Shown here: in pieces, positions 52,521-60,351 of the stretch | Layout of the letters: every line of letters begins with the position of its first letter | How positions within the stretch are numbered: the first letter of the stretch is position 1 | NCBI RefSeq assembly: GCF_025628965.1 | Contig: NZ_JAOTEN010000002.1 | Span: forward strand, 186,001 to 250,000 | Source: Chryseobacterium gilvum | GTDB lineage: Bacteria; Bacteroidota; Bacteroidia; Flavobacteriales; Weeksellaceae | Direction of reading: 5' to 3' | DNA length: 64,000 nt | Position numbers and translations under genes: made by a program | Notes under the pieces: model-generated | The model's input: the letters and a program-made list of their open reading frames with translations, nothing else | Told to the model about the DNA's origin: nothing | The model's database searches: none

Positions 52521-54404
52521 TTATTTGTTCATTGACATCAGAAACTCTTCATTATTCAAAGTTCCCCGGATGTTTTTATTGACAAATTCCATGGCTTCAA
52601 TAGGATTCATTTCAGAAAGATACTTTCTTAAAATCCACATTCTTTGAGAAGTTACCTCGTCCAAAAGCAAATCATCTCTACGTGTGCTGGAAGAAACCAG
52701 ATCAATGGCAGGATAAATTCTTCTGTTGGCAATTTTTCTGTCCAGTTGAAGCTCCATATTTCCGGTCCCCTTGAATTCTTCAAAAATCACTTCATCCATT
52801 TTAGAACCTGTATCAATCAAAGCGGTTGCGATAATTGTTAAAGAGCCTCCGTTTTCAATTTTTCTTGCGGCTCCGAAGAATCTTTTCGGTTTATGAAGTG
52901 CGTTTGCGTCCACACCTCCGGATAAAACTTTACCCGAAGCAGGAGTTACTGTATTGTATGCTCTTGCCAGTCTTGTAATAGAATCCAGCAAAATAACAAC
53001 GTCATGTCCGCATTCTACCATTCTCTGAGCTTTTGCCAATACAAGATTAGCCACTTTTACATGTTTGTCTGCAGCCTCATCAAAGGTGGATGCGATTACT
53101 TCTGCATTCACGCTTCTCTCCATATCGGTCACCTCTTCAGGACGTTCGTCAATTAAAAGGACCATCATATAGACTTCCGGATGATTGGCCGCGATAGAAT
53201 TGGCAATATCTTTCAGCAACATGGTTTTACCGGTTTTCGGCTGCGCTACGATCATTGCGCGCTGTCCTTTTCCGATCGGGGCAAAAAGATCCACGATTCT
53301 GGTAGACATCGTAGAATTGTCTCCTGCAAGATTGAATTTTTCTTCCGGGAAAAGCGGAGTCAGATATTCAAAAGAAACACGATCTTTGATAAAGGCAAGA
53401 TCACGCCCGTTTACTTCTATTGGTTTTAATAAAGAAAAATATTTTTCTCCTTCTTTTGGCAATCGTACGATTCCCTTTACGTTATCTCCTGTTTTTAACC
53501 CAAAGTTTCTGATTTGCGCGGTTGATACATACACATCATCCGGCGAAGAAATATAGCTGAAATCTGAAGACCGTAAGAATCCATAATTATCAGGTAATAT
53601 TTCTAACACCCCTTCGATGCTCACTAATCCGTCAAAATTAAATTCTTTTCTGGATTCAGGCTCTTCCTGTCTTTCAGAATGTCTGTTTTGATTCTGATTA
53701 GGGTTCTGGTTAGGATTCTGATTAGGGTTTTGGTTCTGATTAGAATGCTGGTTTTGATTTGCATTCTGATTCTGCGGAGGTTGATTGCTGCTGTTCTGGT
53801 TTCTGTTTTGGGAATTTCCAGAATGCTGAGGATGATTTTGATTTTTTTGAACCGGTGGTTGATTTTGAGGCCTGTTTTGCCGTTCCTCCTTTACCGGAGC
53901 TTCTTGTGAAGCTTCAATTTGCCGGGTTTCTGTTTTTTCCTGTGCCGGATTTTCAGCAGCATCAGCTGTAGGAGGCACTCTTTTTCTTTTTTGTCTGGAC
54001 GCATTAGAAGAAGCTCTTTCTGTATTCTGTTCTTTTACTTCGTCCTGTTTTATTTCAGGTTCAGGTAGTGTGGCTTTCGGTTCTTCAGCAACATCTTTTT
54101 TATCTGACGGTTTCTCTTCCTGAGACGGAAGAACCTGTTTCGGTTTCGGTGTTTTTTTGGGTGCCGGTTTTTTTGGAGCGGCAGCTTTTACAACAGTATC
54201 GGCAGGAGTTTCTTCAGGAGTCGTGTCTGTTTCTGTTGAATTAAAGTAATCTCTCGTGACTTTAGGGTTAGAAGCCTGAAAATCAAGAATAGCAAAGATT
54301 TTATCGTTCTCATTGCTGGTTCTTGCTACTTTAACGCCCAAATCCTTTAAGATTTTAGTAAGTTCCGTTACGGATCTTGACCTTAACGTTTCTATGTTAA
54401 ACAT
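52521..54404 (-). CDS. rho: Transcription termination factor Rho with disordered insert
   Basis: A 627-residue hexameric RNA helicase that ends transcription. N-terminal Rho_N helices (about 1-45, [18 protein letters not shown]); a low-complexity insert of about 200 residues, first Pro/Lys/Glu-rich, then Asn/Gln-rich ([17 protein letters not shown]); RNA-binding OB domain (about 262-330, [17 protein letters not shown]); Walker [13 protein letters not shown] (about 365-377) and Walker [18 protein letters not shown]. coli Rho has 419 residues and no insert. Divergent from the DUF4293 gene with overlapping promoters. Confidence 0.97.
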   Translation of the reverse strand: MFNIETLRSRSVTELTKILKDLGVKVARTSNENDKIFAILDFQASNPKVTRDYFNSTETDTTPEETPADTVVKAAAPKKPAPKKTPKPKQVLPSQEEKPSDKKDVAEEPKATLPEPEIKQDEVKEQNTERASSNASRQKRKRVPPTADAAENPAQEKTETRQIEASQEAPVKEERQNRPQNQPPVQKNQNHPQHSGNSQNRNQNSSNQPPQNQNANQNQHSNQNQNPNQNPNQNPNQNQNRHSERQEEPESRKEFNFDGLVSIEGVLEILPDNYGFLRSSDFSYISSPDDVYVSTAQIRNFGLKTGDNVKGIVRLPKEGEKYFSLLKPIEVNGRDLAFIKDRVSFEYLTPLFPEEKFNLAGDNSTMSTRIVDLFAPIGKGQRAMIVAQPKTGKTMLLKDIANSIAANHPEVYMMVLLIDERPEEVTDMERSVNAEVIASTFDEAADKHVKVANLVLAKAQRMVECGHDVVILLDSITRLARAYNTVTPASGKVLSGGVDANALHKPKRFFGAARKIENGGSLTIIATALIDTGSKMDEVIFEEFKGTGNMELQLDRKIANRRIYPAIDLVSSSTRRDDLLLDEVTSQRMWILRKYLSEMNPIEAMEFVNKNIRGTLNNEEFLMSMNK

Positions 54405-54484
54405 ATGTTATGTAAAAATTGTAATTAATTGTGAGTAAGAAAAGTAAGTCCGGTGACTTTTGTTTTCAAGTACATTGTATATTG

Positions 54485-54515
54485 CAAATCTACACTTATT
54501 TTTGAATTGTGCAAA
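54485..54515 (-). promoter_or_regulatory. rho promoter
   Basis: On the minus strand TTTG (54512-54515), exactly 19 bp, TAGATTTG (54485-54492). Leader about 75 nt. Overlaps the divergent promoter at 54501-54531. Confidence 0.65.
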
Positions 54516-54531
54516 ATTTATGTTATTTTTG
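54501..54531 (+). promoter_or_regulatory. Promoter of DUF4293 gene
   Basis: TTTG (54501-54504), exactly 19 bp, TATTTTTG (54524-54531); ATG 18 nt on. Confidence 0.65.
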
Positions 54532-54549
54532 CAGGGAATTTAGAATTCT

Positions 54550-54939
54550 ATGTTACAGAGAATACAAACCATATGGATTTTGCTGTCTGTTTTAGCAGCA
54601 GCTTCCCTTTTTATTACAGGAAAAGATGTAAGCGTTTTTGGAGATTTTCCGGTCATAGAAGTTTCATCAATTATTTTGGTTTTAACTGGAGCTTTTAGTG
54701 TTTTCAGCTTCAAAAACAGAAAAAGACAGATCATGCTGAATACGATCAGCATTATTATAAACGTTTTGTTGATTGGCATATTGGCGTTTTGGCTGCAAAA
54801 CTTATCCGGAGGAATAGATTTTCCTGAGAAGGGTATTGAGCCGATTTTCCCGTCTGTTGCGGTAATCTGTTTGCTTTTAGCAAATATTTTTATCAAAAAA
54901 GACGAGAGGCTCGTAAAATCTGTAGACAGACTTCGATAG
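54550..54939 (+). CDS. DUF4293 membrane protein
   Basis: 129 residues with four membrane helices (TIWILLSVLAAASLFITG, IILVLTGAFSVFSF, LNTISIIINVLLIGILAFW, AVICLLLANIFI) and start MLQRIQTIWIL, matching DUF4293 proteins of Bacteroidota, which often sit beside rho. Function unknown. Its own terminator follows. Confidence 0.85.
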   Translation: MLQRIQTIWILLSVLAAASLFITGKDVSVFGDFPVIEVSSIILVLTGAFSVFSFKNRKRQIMLNTISIIINVLLIGILAFWLQNLSGGIDFPEKGIEPIFPSVAVICLLLANIFIKKDERLVKSVDRLR

Positions 54940-54961
54940 CCTTACAATGATTTTTTGAGTA

Positions 54962-54992
54962 AGAACAGCTTCTTTTAGGAGCTGTTTTTTAT
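54962..54992 (+). terminator. Terminator of DUF4293 gene
   Basis: 9-bp stem AACAGCTTC / GGAGCTGTT with one T-G pair, loop TTTTA, then a T run. Confidence 0.78.
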
Positions 54993-55054
54993 TTTAAATA
55001 AGATATTACTCTGACCAGGAGAATATGGTACCTGTAAAATATTTAATATTGCCG

Positions 55055-55062
55055 TAAATTTG
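55055..55062 (+). promoter_or_regulatory. Candidate -7 box of M28 peptidase gene
   Basis: TAAATTTG, 54 nt before ATG 55117; it contains the in-frame TTG at 55060, which is therefore unlikely to be a start codon. Confidence 0.4.
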
Positions 55063-55116
55063 CAGCGCGATGTAATATTTATCCCTTCATTGCGACAGAT
55101 TAAAAAAATTAAACCT

Positions 55117-56040
55117 ATGAAAAAATCAGCATTCCTCATCTTATCCCTATTTTCAGCATTCTCTTTTGCTCAGGAAGTTTCTGCTGAGAGAATAAAAACC
55201 GTTATCTCAACACTTGCATCAGACGAAATGAAAGGCCGCGAAATAGGAACCGCAGAGAATGACAACGCCGCTCAATATATCGCAACGCTTTTTAAAGAAA
55301 ACAATCTGGAATACTGTACGGGAAATTCTTATCTCGTTCCATTTAACTATAAAGGGAAAACAGTATACAATGTTTGTGGTGTCAAAAAAGGCAAATCTGA
55401 TAAGCTTCTGGGCTTTTCAGGGCATTTTGATCACATAGGGACCAGCAGTAAAAGCGGGGACAATATCTATAACGGAGCCGATGATGATGCAAGCGGAATC
55501 ACCACATTGGTAGGAATTTCAGATTATTTTAAAAATAAAACCCCGGAATTTTCAATGGTTTTTATGGCATTTAATGGAGAAGAAAAAGGAATGTTGGGCT
55601 CAAAAGCGATTTCTGAAGATAAAAATTTGGATAAAATGTACACCCGTCTTTCTGCGCTTTTTAATTTCGAAATGGTGGCTACAGAATCTGAGTTTGGGAA
55701 AAATGCCGTTTTCATCACCGGTGACGAATTTTCTGACCTTGATGAGCTTTTTAATGAAAATGCCGTGAACGGTCTTAAAATTCACCCGGATCCTTATGCT
55801 TCCGAAAAGCTTTTTTATAGGTCAGATAACGTAAATTTTGTAAAGAAAAAAATCATTGCCCATTCTATTTCCACAGCAGATATGAGTAAGATCAAACATT
55901 ATCATCAGGTAAATGATGATGTGAATGTCGTTAATTTTGAAAATCTCACCCAGATCATTAATAATTTTGGAGAGACGCTGGAAAAATTAAGTCCCAAAAA
56001 CTTTAATCCTCAATACAATGATAAAGTAAAATTCAATTAA
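55117..56040 (+). CDS. M28-family zinc peptidase, secreted
   Basis: A 307-residue aminopeptidase-like enzyme with signal peptide ending AFSFAQ. Zinc ligands of family M28: GFSGHFDHIG (His), YNGADDDASG (bridging Asp), FNGEEKGMLGS (catalytic and ligand Glu), and a final His in HYHQVNDDVN. Probably periplasmic or exported, cutting peptides from the N-terminus. ATG 55117 is chosen because it starts the signal peptide; the longer frame from 55060 begins inside a promoter box. Confidence 0.9.
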   Translation: MKKSAFLILSLFSAFSFAQEVSAERIKTVISTLASDEMKGREIGTAENDNAAQYIATLFKENNLEYCTGNSYLVPFNYKGKTVYNVCGVKKGKSDKLLGFSGHFDHIGTSSKSGDNIYNGADDDASGITTLVGISDYFKNKTPEFSMVFMAFNGEEKGMLGSKAISEDKNLDKMYTRLSALFNFEMVATESEFGKNAVFITGDEFSDLDELFNENAVNGLKIHPDPYASEKLFYRSDNVNFVKKKIIAHSISTADMSKIKHYHQVNDDVNVVNFENLTQIINNFGETLEKLSPKNFNPQYNDKVKFN

Positions 56041-56066
56041 AATCGTTATATCATTATATTTTATAT

Positions 56067-56074
56067 TAATTTTG
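56067..56074 (+). promoter_or_regulatory. Candidate -7 box of ABC exporter gene
   Basis: TAATTTTG, 17 nt before ATG 56092. Confidence 0.35.
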
Positions 56075-56091
56075 CTATCCAATTGCATTGA

Positions 56092-57930
56092 ATGAACGAA
56101 TATAAAAAAATACTGAAATTCGCAAGACCGCATCAAAAATACATCTACGGAAGTTTATTCTTCAATATTATGTATTCCGTATTTCAGATTGCTTCTTTAG
56201 GAACGATCCTTCCCGTATTGGGAATGCTTTTCGGCACTATCAAACCTGAAAAGTATGAATCTGCTCCTGTCTATTCCGGAAATATTGTTGATGTTTTCTC
56301 TTACTTAAAAGAATATTCCAATTATTACGTACAAAGCCTGGTTACCGATTACGGGTCACTAAAAATACTTGCATGGCTTTGTATTATTACTGCATTTATG
56401 TTTCTTTTGAGAAATGCATTCAGATATTTTGGCTCTTTTTTGCTGATCAATTACCGTGTAGGAGTTACAAAAGACCTTCGTGGCGCAATGTACCGTAAAA
56501 TACTTTCTCTCCCGGTTTCTTTTTTTACAGAAAGCAGGAAAGGAGATCTGATGTCACGTATGTCAAATGATGTGGGCGAGGTAGAAGGTAATATTTTAGG
56601 AAGTCTGATTGAGCTGATTAACGCTCCGTTTATGCTGATCAGCACATTGGTTACCTTATTTTTCCTGAGCCCTGAAATGACCTTGTTTTCACTGTTGGTC
56701 TTACCGGTAATGGGAACCATGATTGCTCTTATCGGAAAAAGCCTTAAAAAAGATTCTCACGAAGCGCAGCACGAGATGGGAAATATCTTTTCTATTGTGG
56801 ACGAAACATTGAAATCATCAAAAGTGATCAAGATTTTCAGTGCTGAAAAAATTATGGACAACCGTTTTATGCAGTCTATGCAAAAATGGATCAACAGCTC
56901 GATAAGATTAGGAAGAAAAAAAGAACTCGCTTCGCCGATGAGCGAATTTCTGGGGTCTATTACTTTTTTAATTATCGCATGGTACGGCGGAAAGCAGATC
57001 ATCGTAGAACACAGTATATCACCTGCTGATTTTCTGGTATTTCTCGGAATGTTCTTCCAGATTTTACCTCCCGCAAAAAGTTTATCGGCTTCCATTTCCA
57101 ATGTTCAGAAAGGGGAAGCCTCTCTAAAAAGAGTGTTGGAAATTTTGGATGCGGATGTAAAAATTGAAGAAATTACAGAACCGGTAGCAATTTCTACCCT
57201 TCAGGAAAAAATTGAATTCAGAAACATTGGTTTTTATTACGACAAATCTAATCTGATTCTTAAAAATTTCAACCTTAGCATTCCGAAAGGAAAAACAGTG
57301 GCTTTAGTAGGACAGAGCGGAAGCGGAAAAACGACGATTGCCAATCTTTTAGCAAGATTTTATGATGTATCGGAAGGTCAGATTATGATTGATAACACCG
57401 ATATCAAACATTTAAAACTGAAAGAATACCGAAAACTTCTGGGAATGGTCACCCAGGAATCTGTATTGTTTAATGACACGGTGTACAACAATATTCTGAT
57501 GGGTAAACCTGAAGCAACGAGAGATGAAGTGATTGCTGCGGCTAAAGTTGCCAATGCAGATCTATTTATTACCCAGCTTCCGAATGGTTACGAAACCAAC
57601 ATTGGAGATGATGGCGGAAAACTTTCCGGCGGACAAAAACAGAGGGTTTCTATCGCACGAGCAGTTCTTAAAAATCCACCGATTATGATTTTGGATGAAG
57701 CAACCTCTGCTTTGGATACCGAATCTGAAAAATTTGTGCAGGATGCACTTGAAAAAATGATGGAAAACAGAACTTCGCTGGTCATTGCACACCGCCTTTC
57801 AACCATTCAGAAAGCAGACTGGATCGTGGTGATGGAAAAAGGGGATATCGTAGAACAGGGAACGCATCAGGAGCTTATTTCCAAGGGTGGAACCTATCAT
57901 AAACTGGTAGAGCTTCAGAATTTTGATTAG
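56092..57930 (+). CDS. MsbA-like ABC exporter (fused permease and ATPase)
   Basis: A 612-residue inner-membrane half-transporter. Six-helix permease (about 1-330) with the coupling region SRMSNDVGEVEGNILGSLIEL, then ATPase: Walker A VGQSGSGKTTIANL (about 408-421), Q-loop TQESVLFNDTV, signature KLSGGQKQRVSIARA (about 511-525), Walker B IMILDEATSALD and switch His in IAHRLSTI. The MsbA/lipid A-core flippase subgroup is likely, but drug export is possible. A terminator follows. Confidence 0.93.
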   Translation: MNEYKKILKFARPHQKYIYGSLFFNIMYSVFQIASLGTILPVLGMLFGTIKPEKYESAPVYSGNIVDVFSYLKEYSNYYVQSLVTDYGSLKILAWLCIITAFMFLLRNAFRYFGSFLLINYRVGVTKDLRGAMYRKILSLPVSFFTESRKGDLMSRMSNDVGEVEGNILGSLIELINAPFMLISTLVTLFFLSPEMTLFSLLVLPVMGTMIALIGKSLKKDSHEAQHEMGNIFSIVDETLKSSKVIKIFSAEKIMDNRFMQSMQKWINSSIRLGRKKELASPMSEFLGSITFLIIAWYGGKQIIVEHSISPADFLVFLGMFFQILPPAKSLSASISNVQKGEASLKRVLEILDADVKIEEITEPVAISTLQEKIEFRNIGFYYDKSNLILKNFNLSIPKGKTVALVGQSGSGKTTIANLLARFYDVSEGQIMIDNTDIKHLKLKEYRKLLGMVTQESVLFNDTVYNNILMGKPEATRDEVIAAAKVANADLFITQLPNGYETNIGDDGGKLSGGQKQRVSIARAVLKNPPIMILDEATSALDTESEKFVQDALEKMMENRTSLVIAHRLSTIQKADWIVVMEKGDIVEQGTHQELISKGGTYHKLVELQNFD

Positions 57931-57963
57931 TAAACAAAAATTATTTTTATTATCATACAAAAT

Positions 57964-57993
57964 AAAAGACTGTTCTTCCGGACAGTCTTTTTA
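57964..57993. terminator. Bidirectional terminator between ABC exporter and psd
   Basis: About 12-bp stem AAAAGACTGTTC / GGACAGTCTTTT with one T-G pair, loop TTCC, A and T runs on the two sides. Confidence 0.82.
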
Positions 57994-58019
57994 TATTAAA
58001 TGGGTGATTGAATATTATT

Positions 58020-58673
58020 TTATTCCTGCATTCTTGCGATAACGTCGATCCCTCCTTTTGTTTTATCTCCTATTTTACATATAATTTCTGTATCGAGCGG
58101 TAAAAATATATCCATTCGTGAACCGAACTTGATAAACCCGAACTCATGCCCTGCTTTTGCAGCATCGCCTTCATTACAATAGAAAACAATTCTTCTCGCC
58201 ACATATCCCGCGATCTGTCTGAAAACGACTTTATGGTGCGTCATACTTTCTACCGCAACCGTTGTTCTTTCATTATCGGTAGAAGATTTTTCGTGCCACG
58301 CAACCAGATATTTTCCCGGGTGGTATTTTTTATAAATCACATTACCTGACACAGGAAATCTGCAGATGTGAACATTGAGCGGAGACATAAAAATAGAAAC
58401 CTGAATGGCTTTTTCTTTTAAAAATTCAGTTTCATCTACTTCTTTGATCATCACTACTTTTCCGTCGACAGGAGCGATCACATTTTCTTTATGATCTAAG
58501 ATATCCCTATTTGGAACTCGGAAAAACCAAAATACCAATCCGTAGATCACCAATAAGGGCACAATGATCAACAATGACCACATTTCAAGAAAATAGATGG
58601 CCAACGCTGCAATAACGGCAAAAAGCAGTGTTGCTACTGTGATGGTCCCTTTCGATTCTTTATGTAATTTCAT
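58020..58673 (-). CDS. psd: Phosphatidylserine decarboxylase family protein
   Basis: A 217-residue membrane-bound pyruvoyl enzyme making phosphatidylethanolamine from phosphatidylserine. Two N-terminal helices (TVATLLFAVIAALAIYFL, LLIIVPLLVIYGLVFWFF), then VIAPVDGKVVMI, the His in MSPLNVHICRFPVSG, and the self-cleavage Gly-Ser in IKFGSRMDIFLP (about 185), which yields the pyruvoyl group. Short archetype found in many Bacteroidota. Downstream of cdsA, whose CDP-diacylglycerol product feeds the pathway. Confidence 0.93.
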   Translation of the reverse strand: MKLHKESKGTITVATLLFAVIAALAIYFLEMWSLLIIVPLLVIYGLVFWFFRVPNRDILDHKENVIAPVDGKVVMIKEVDETEFLKEKAIQVSIFMSPLNVHICRFPVSGNVIYKKYHPGKYLVAWHEKSSTDNERTTVAVESMTHHKVVFRQIAGYVARRIVFYCNEGDAAKAGHEFGFIKFGSRMDIFLPLDTEIICKIGDKTKGGIDVIARMQE

Positions 58674-58693
58674 GGAGATAAATAATTATTGTT

Positions 58694-58738
58694 TGTGAGG
58701 CTCCGTTGTTTCTGCTAATGTAGCATAACGGTTTCACA
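58694..58738. repeat. Structured hairpin between cdsA and psd
   Basis: Three nested stems: TGTGA / TCACA (58694-58698, 58734-58738), CCGTT / AACGG (58703-58707, 58727-58731), GCTA / TAGC (58714-58717, 58721-58724). No T run, so not a terminator; REP-like or an mRNA processing site. Confidence 0.5.
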
Positions 58739-58741
58739 GGT

Positions 58742-59614
58742 TTATATGAATTTAATTAAAATAAAGTACAAATATACGACAGGAACACAGATTAAAAAAC
58801 TGTCTAACCTATCTAATACGCCCCCGTGTCCGGGAATGATGTTTCCACTGTCTTTTGCGCCGAAAGTTCTTTTCAGCTGGCTTTCTACAAGATCTCCCAG
58901 TGGTGCAAATACAGCCACCAAAAACCCTACAGCCATCCAATTTCCGCGAAGGTCATGTTGATACTTTTCGATAAAATAGGCTAAAACTAATGTTAAGACC
59001 ACTCCGCCAAAATAACCTTCCCAGGTTTTTTTAGGAGAAATTTTAGGCGCCATTTTATGTTTTCCGAAGAATTTACCCGTTAAATAGGCAAAAGTATCAC
59101 TGCTCCAGATTAAGATAAAGAGAAAAAACACTTCATAAGAAAACGTATTGTCGTAAGTAGAATATTTCGGAAGCCCTAAAGCAAATGAGAAAGGTAATGC
59201 GACATAGATTACGGTAAAAATGAGCTTTCCGCTATCCATATAAAGTTCGCTGGTAAATTTAAAAAGGGTTATTACAGCAATCAGAACGAGAGAAAGCGCT
59301 AATATCTCTGTCAGCCTGAAGTTGAAATAAAAGTCGTGATAAAAATATCTTTTTGAAAAAGTATAGAAAATAAACAGAACAATAGGCAGAACAATCCATT
59401 TTTCATAACCGTTCCCAAATTTCATGATTTTGATACATTCCCAGGTTCCTATCAATAAAAAAAATGTGATTAACCCGTAATACAGGTACTGTTGCGGAAC
59501 AAGCCCCGGAGAAATTTTATCAATCAGCTGTGTACCGAAAGGCGTTGTACAAAGGAAAATGACTGCAATATAAACAATTCCCGAAATGGTTCTCTGAATA
59601 AGGTTTTTGTCCAA
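58742..59614 (-). CDS. cdsA: Phosphatidate cytidylyltransferase
   Basis: A 290-residue membrane enzyme with about eight helices that makes CDP-diacylglycerol from phosphatidate and CTP. The family signature at the C-terminal end is visible (LGDLVESQLKRTFGAKDSGNIIPGHGGVLDRLDS), preceded by WSSDTFAYLTGKFFGKHKM and PKKTWEGYFGG. The start codon is TTG at 59614 (MDKNLIQRTI), since no ATG precedes the first helix. It follows the LUD gene by 22 bp. Confidence 0.95.
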   Translation of the reverse strand: MDKNLIQRTISGIVYIAVIFLCTTPFGTQLIDKISPGLVPQQYLYYGLITFFLLIGTWECIKIMKFGNGYEKWIVLPIVLFIFYTFSKRYFYHDFYFNFRLTEILALSLVLIAVITLFKFTSELYMDSGKLIFTVIYVALPFSFALGLPKYSTYDNTFSYEVFFLFILIWSSDTFAYLTGKFFGKHKMAPKISPKKTWEGYFGGVVLTLVLAYFIEKYQHDLRGNWMAVGFLVAVFAPLGDLVESQLKRTFGAKDSGNIIPGHGGVLDRLDSFLICVPVVYLYFILIKFI

Positions 59615-59636
59615 AATTTAAAATTTAGAATGAGTG

Positions 59637-60218
59637 CTAATCTTCCAGCAGCAGCAAGAAAAGTTTTGTATTATTATTGGCTGCGGTATCCAGCTTAGAA
59701 TGATTTCCACTGATGGAGGTAAGATTTTTGATATTTCCGGTACGTTTTATTTTTCCCATCGCATCGTTCAGATTATTGACAATCTGAGACACATTGGCCA
59801 TGATAATGATTTTTGAAGGCAGCCTTGAAGAATGATAATGCAGAATATTATTATGAGAAAGCATAATTCTCCCATCATAGGCAATAAGATATTCACAGGT
59901 AATGAATGCTGCATCATTGGCAGCCACAAGTTCTTGCGAATGTGGGATTTTGATTACATTCAGAAAACTCTGAAGATCTTTATCACAGCAGAAAACCGAG
60001 GTGATGCCTTCTATTTTTAAAATTTGATTTAAAGTCTGTAGTGCTTCAGCTTCATCGGCACAGTAATTGAAAAAGCCTCCGGAATGAGTAAACAACTGGG
60101 CAAACTTATAATCGAGATCTGCATTTTTCAGCGAATCTCCTAATTTTTCCAGGCTCTGTTTTTCTTCTTCTTCAGGCTGATTGGTAAGTTTGCTTACAAT
60201 TTTTTTAAATAAACTCAA
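59637..60218 (-). CDS. LUD-domain protein
   Basis: A 193-residue protein of the LUD (LutC/YkgG-like) family: TSVFCCDKDLQSFL, VAANDAAFITCEYLIAYDGRIML, HNNILHYHSSRLPSKIIIMANVSQIVNNL, ending LFLLLLED. LUD proteins take part in lactate oxidation elsewhere, but no lutA/lutB partners are here, and the flavobacterial version next to ftsH and cdsA has no proven role. The start codon is TTG at 60218 (MSLFKKIVSKL). Confidence 0.82.
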   Translation of the reverse strand: MSLFKKIVSKLTNQPEEEEKQSLEKLGDSLKNADLDYKFAQLFTHSGGFFNYCADEAEALQTLNQILKIEGITSVFCCDKDLQSFLNVIKIPHSQELVAANDAAFITCEYLIAYDGRIMLSHNNILHYHSSRLPSKIIIMANVSQIVNNLNDAMGKIKRTGNIKNLTSISGNHSKLDTAANNNTKLFLLLLED

Positions 60219-60297
60219 CTTATTTGGTTTTAGTCAACTTTATACAAAAATAGAAAATTAATTACAATAGAATCTAAAAATGTAGCCTTAAATTATG

Positions 60298-60330
60298 AAA
60301 AAACCCGGTATTTTTAAAAAACCGGGCTTA
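60298..60330 (-). terminator. Terminator of ftsH
   Basis: On the minus strand CCCGGT pairs with ACCGGG (plus 60321-60326 with 60304-60309), inner T/A pairs extend the stem, and T6 follows. It separates rsfS-ftsH from LUD-cdsA-psd. Confidence 0.72.
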
Positions 60331-60351
60331 TTTTTATGTTAAATAAAGAAT

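Noticed and set aside
53679..53971. Repeats in rho as a CRISPR or other array
   Set aside because: They are short, in-frame Asn/Gln/Pro codons of the disordered insert, with no spacers.
59637..60218. LUD gene as part of a lactate-utilisation operon
   Set aside because: No lutA or lutB-like iron-sulphur partners are present; neighbours are ftsH and lipid genes.
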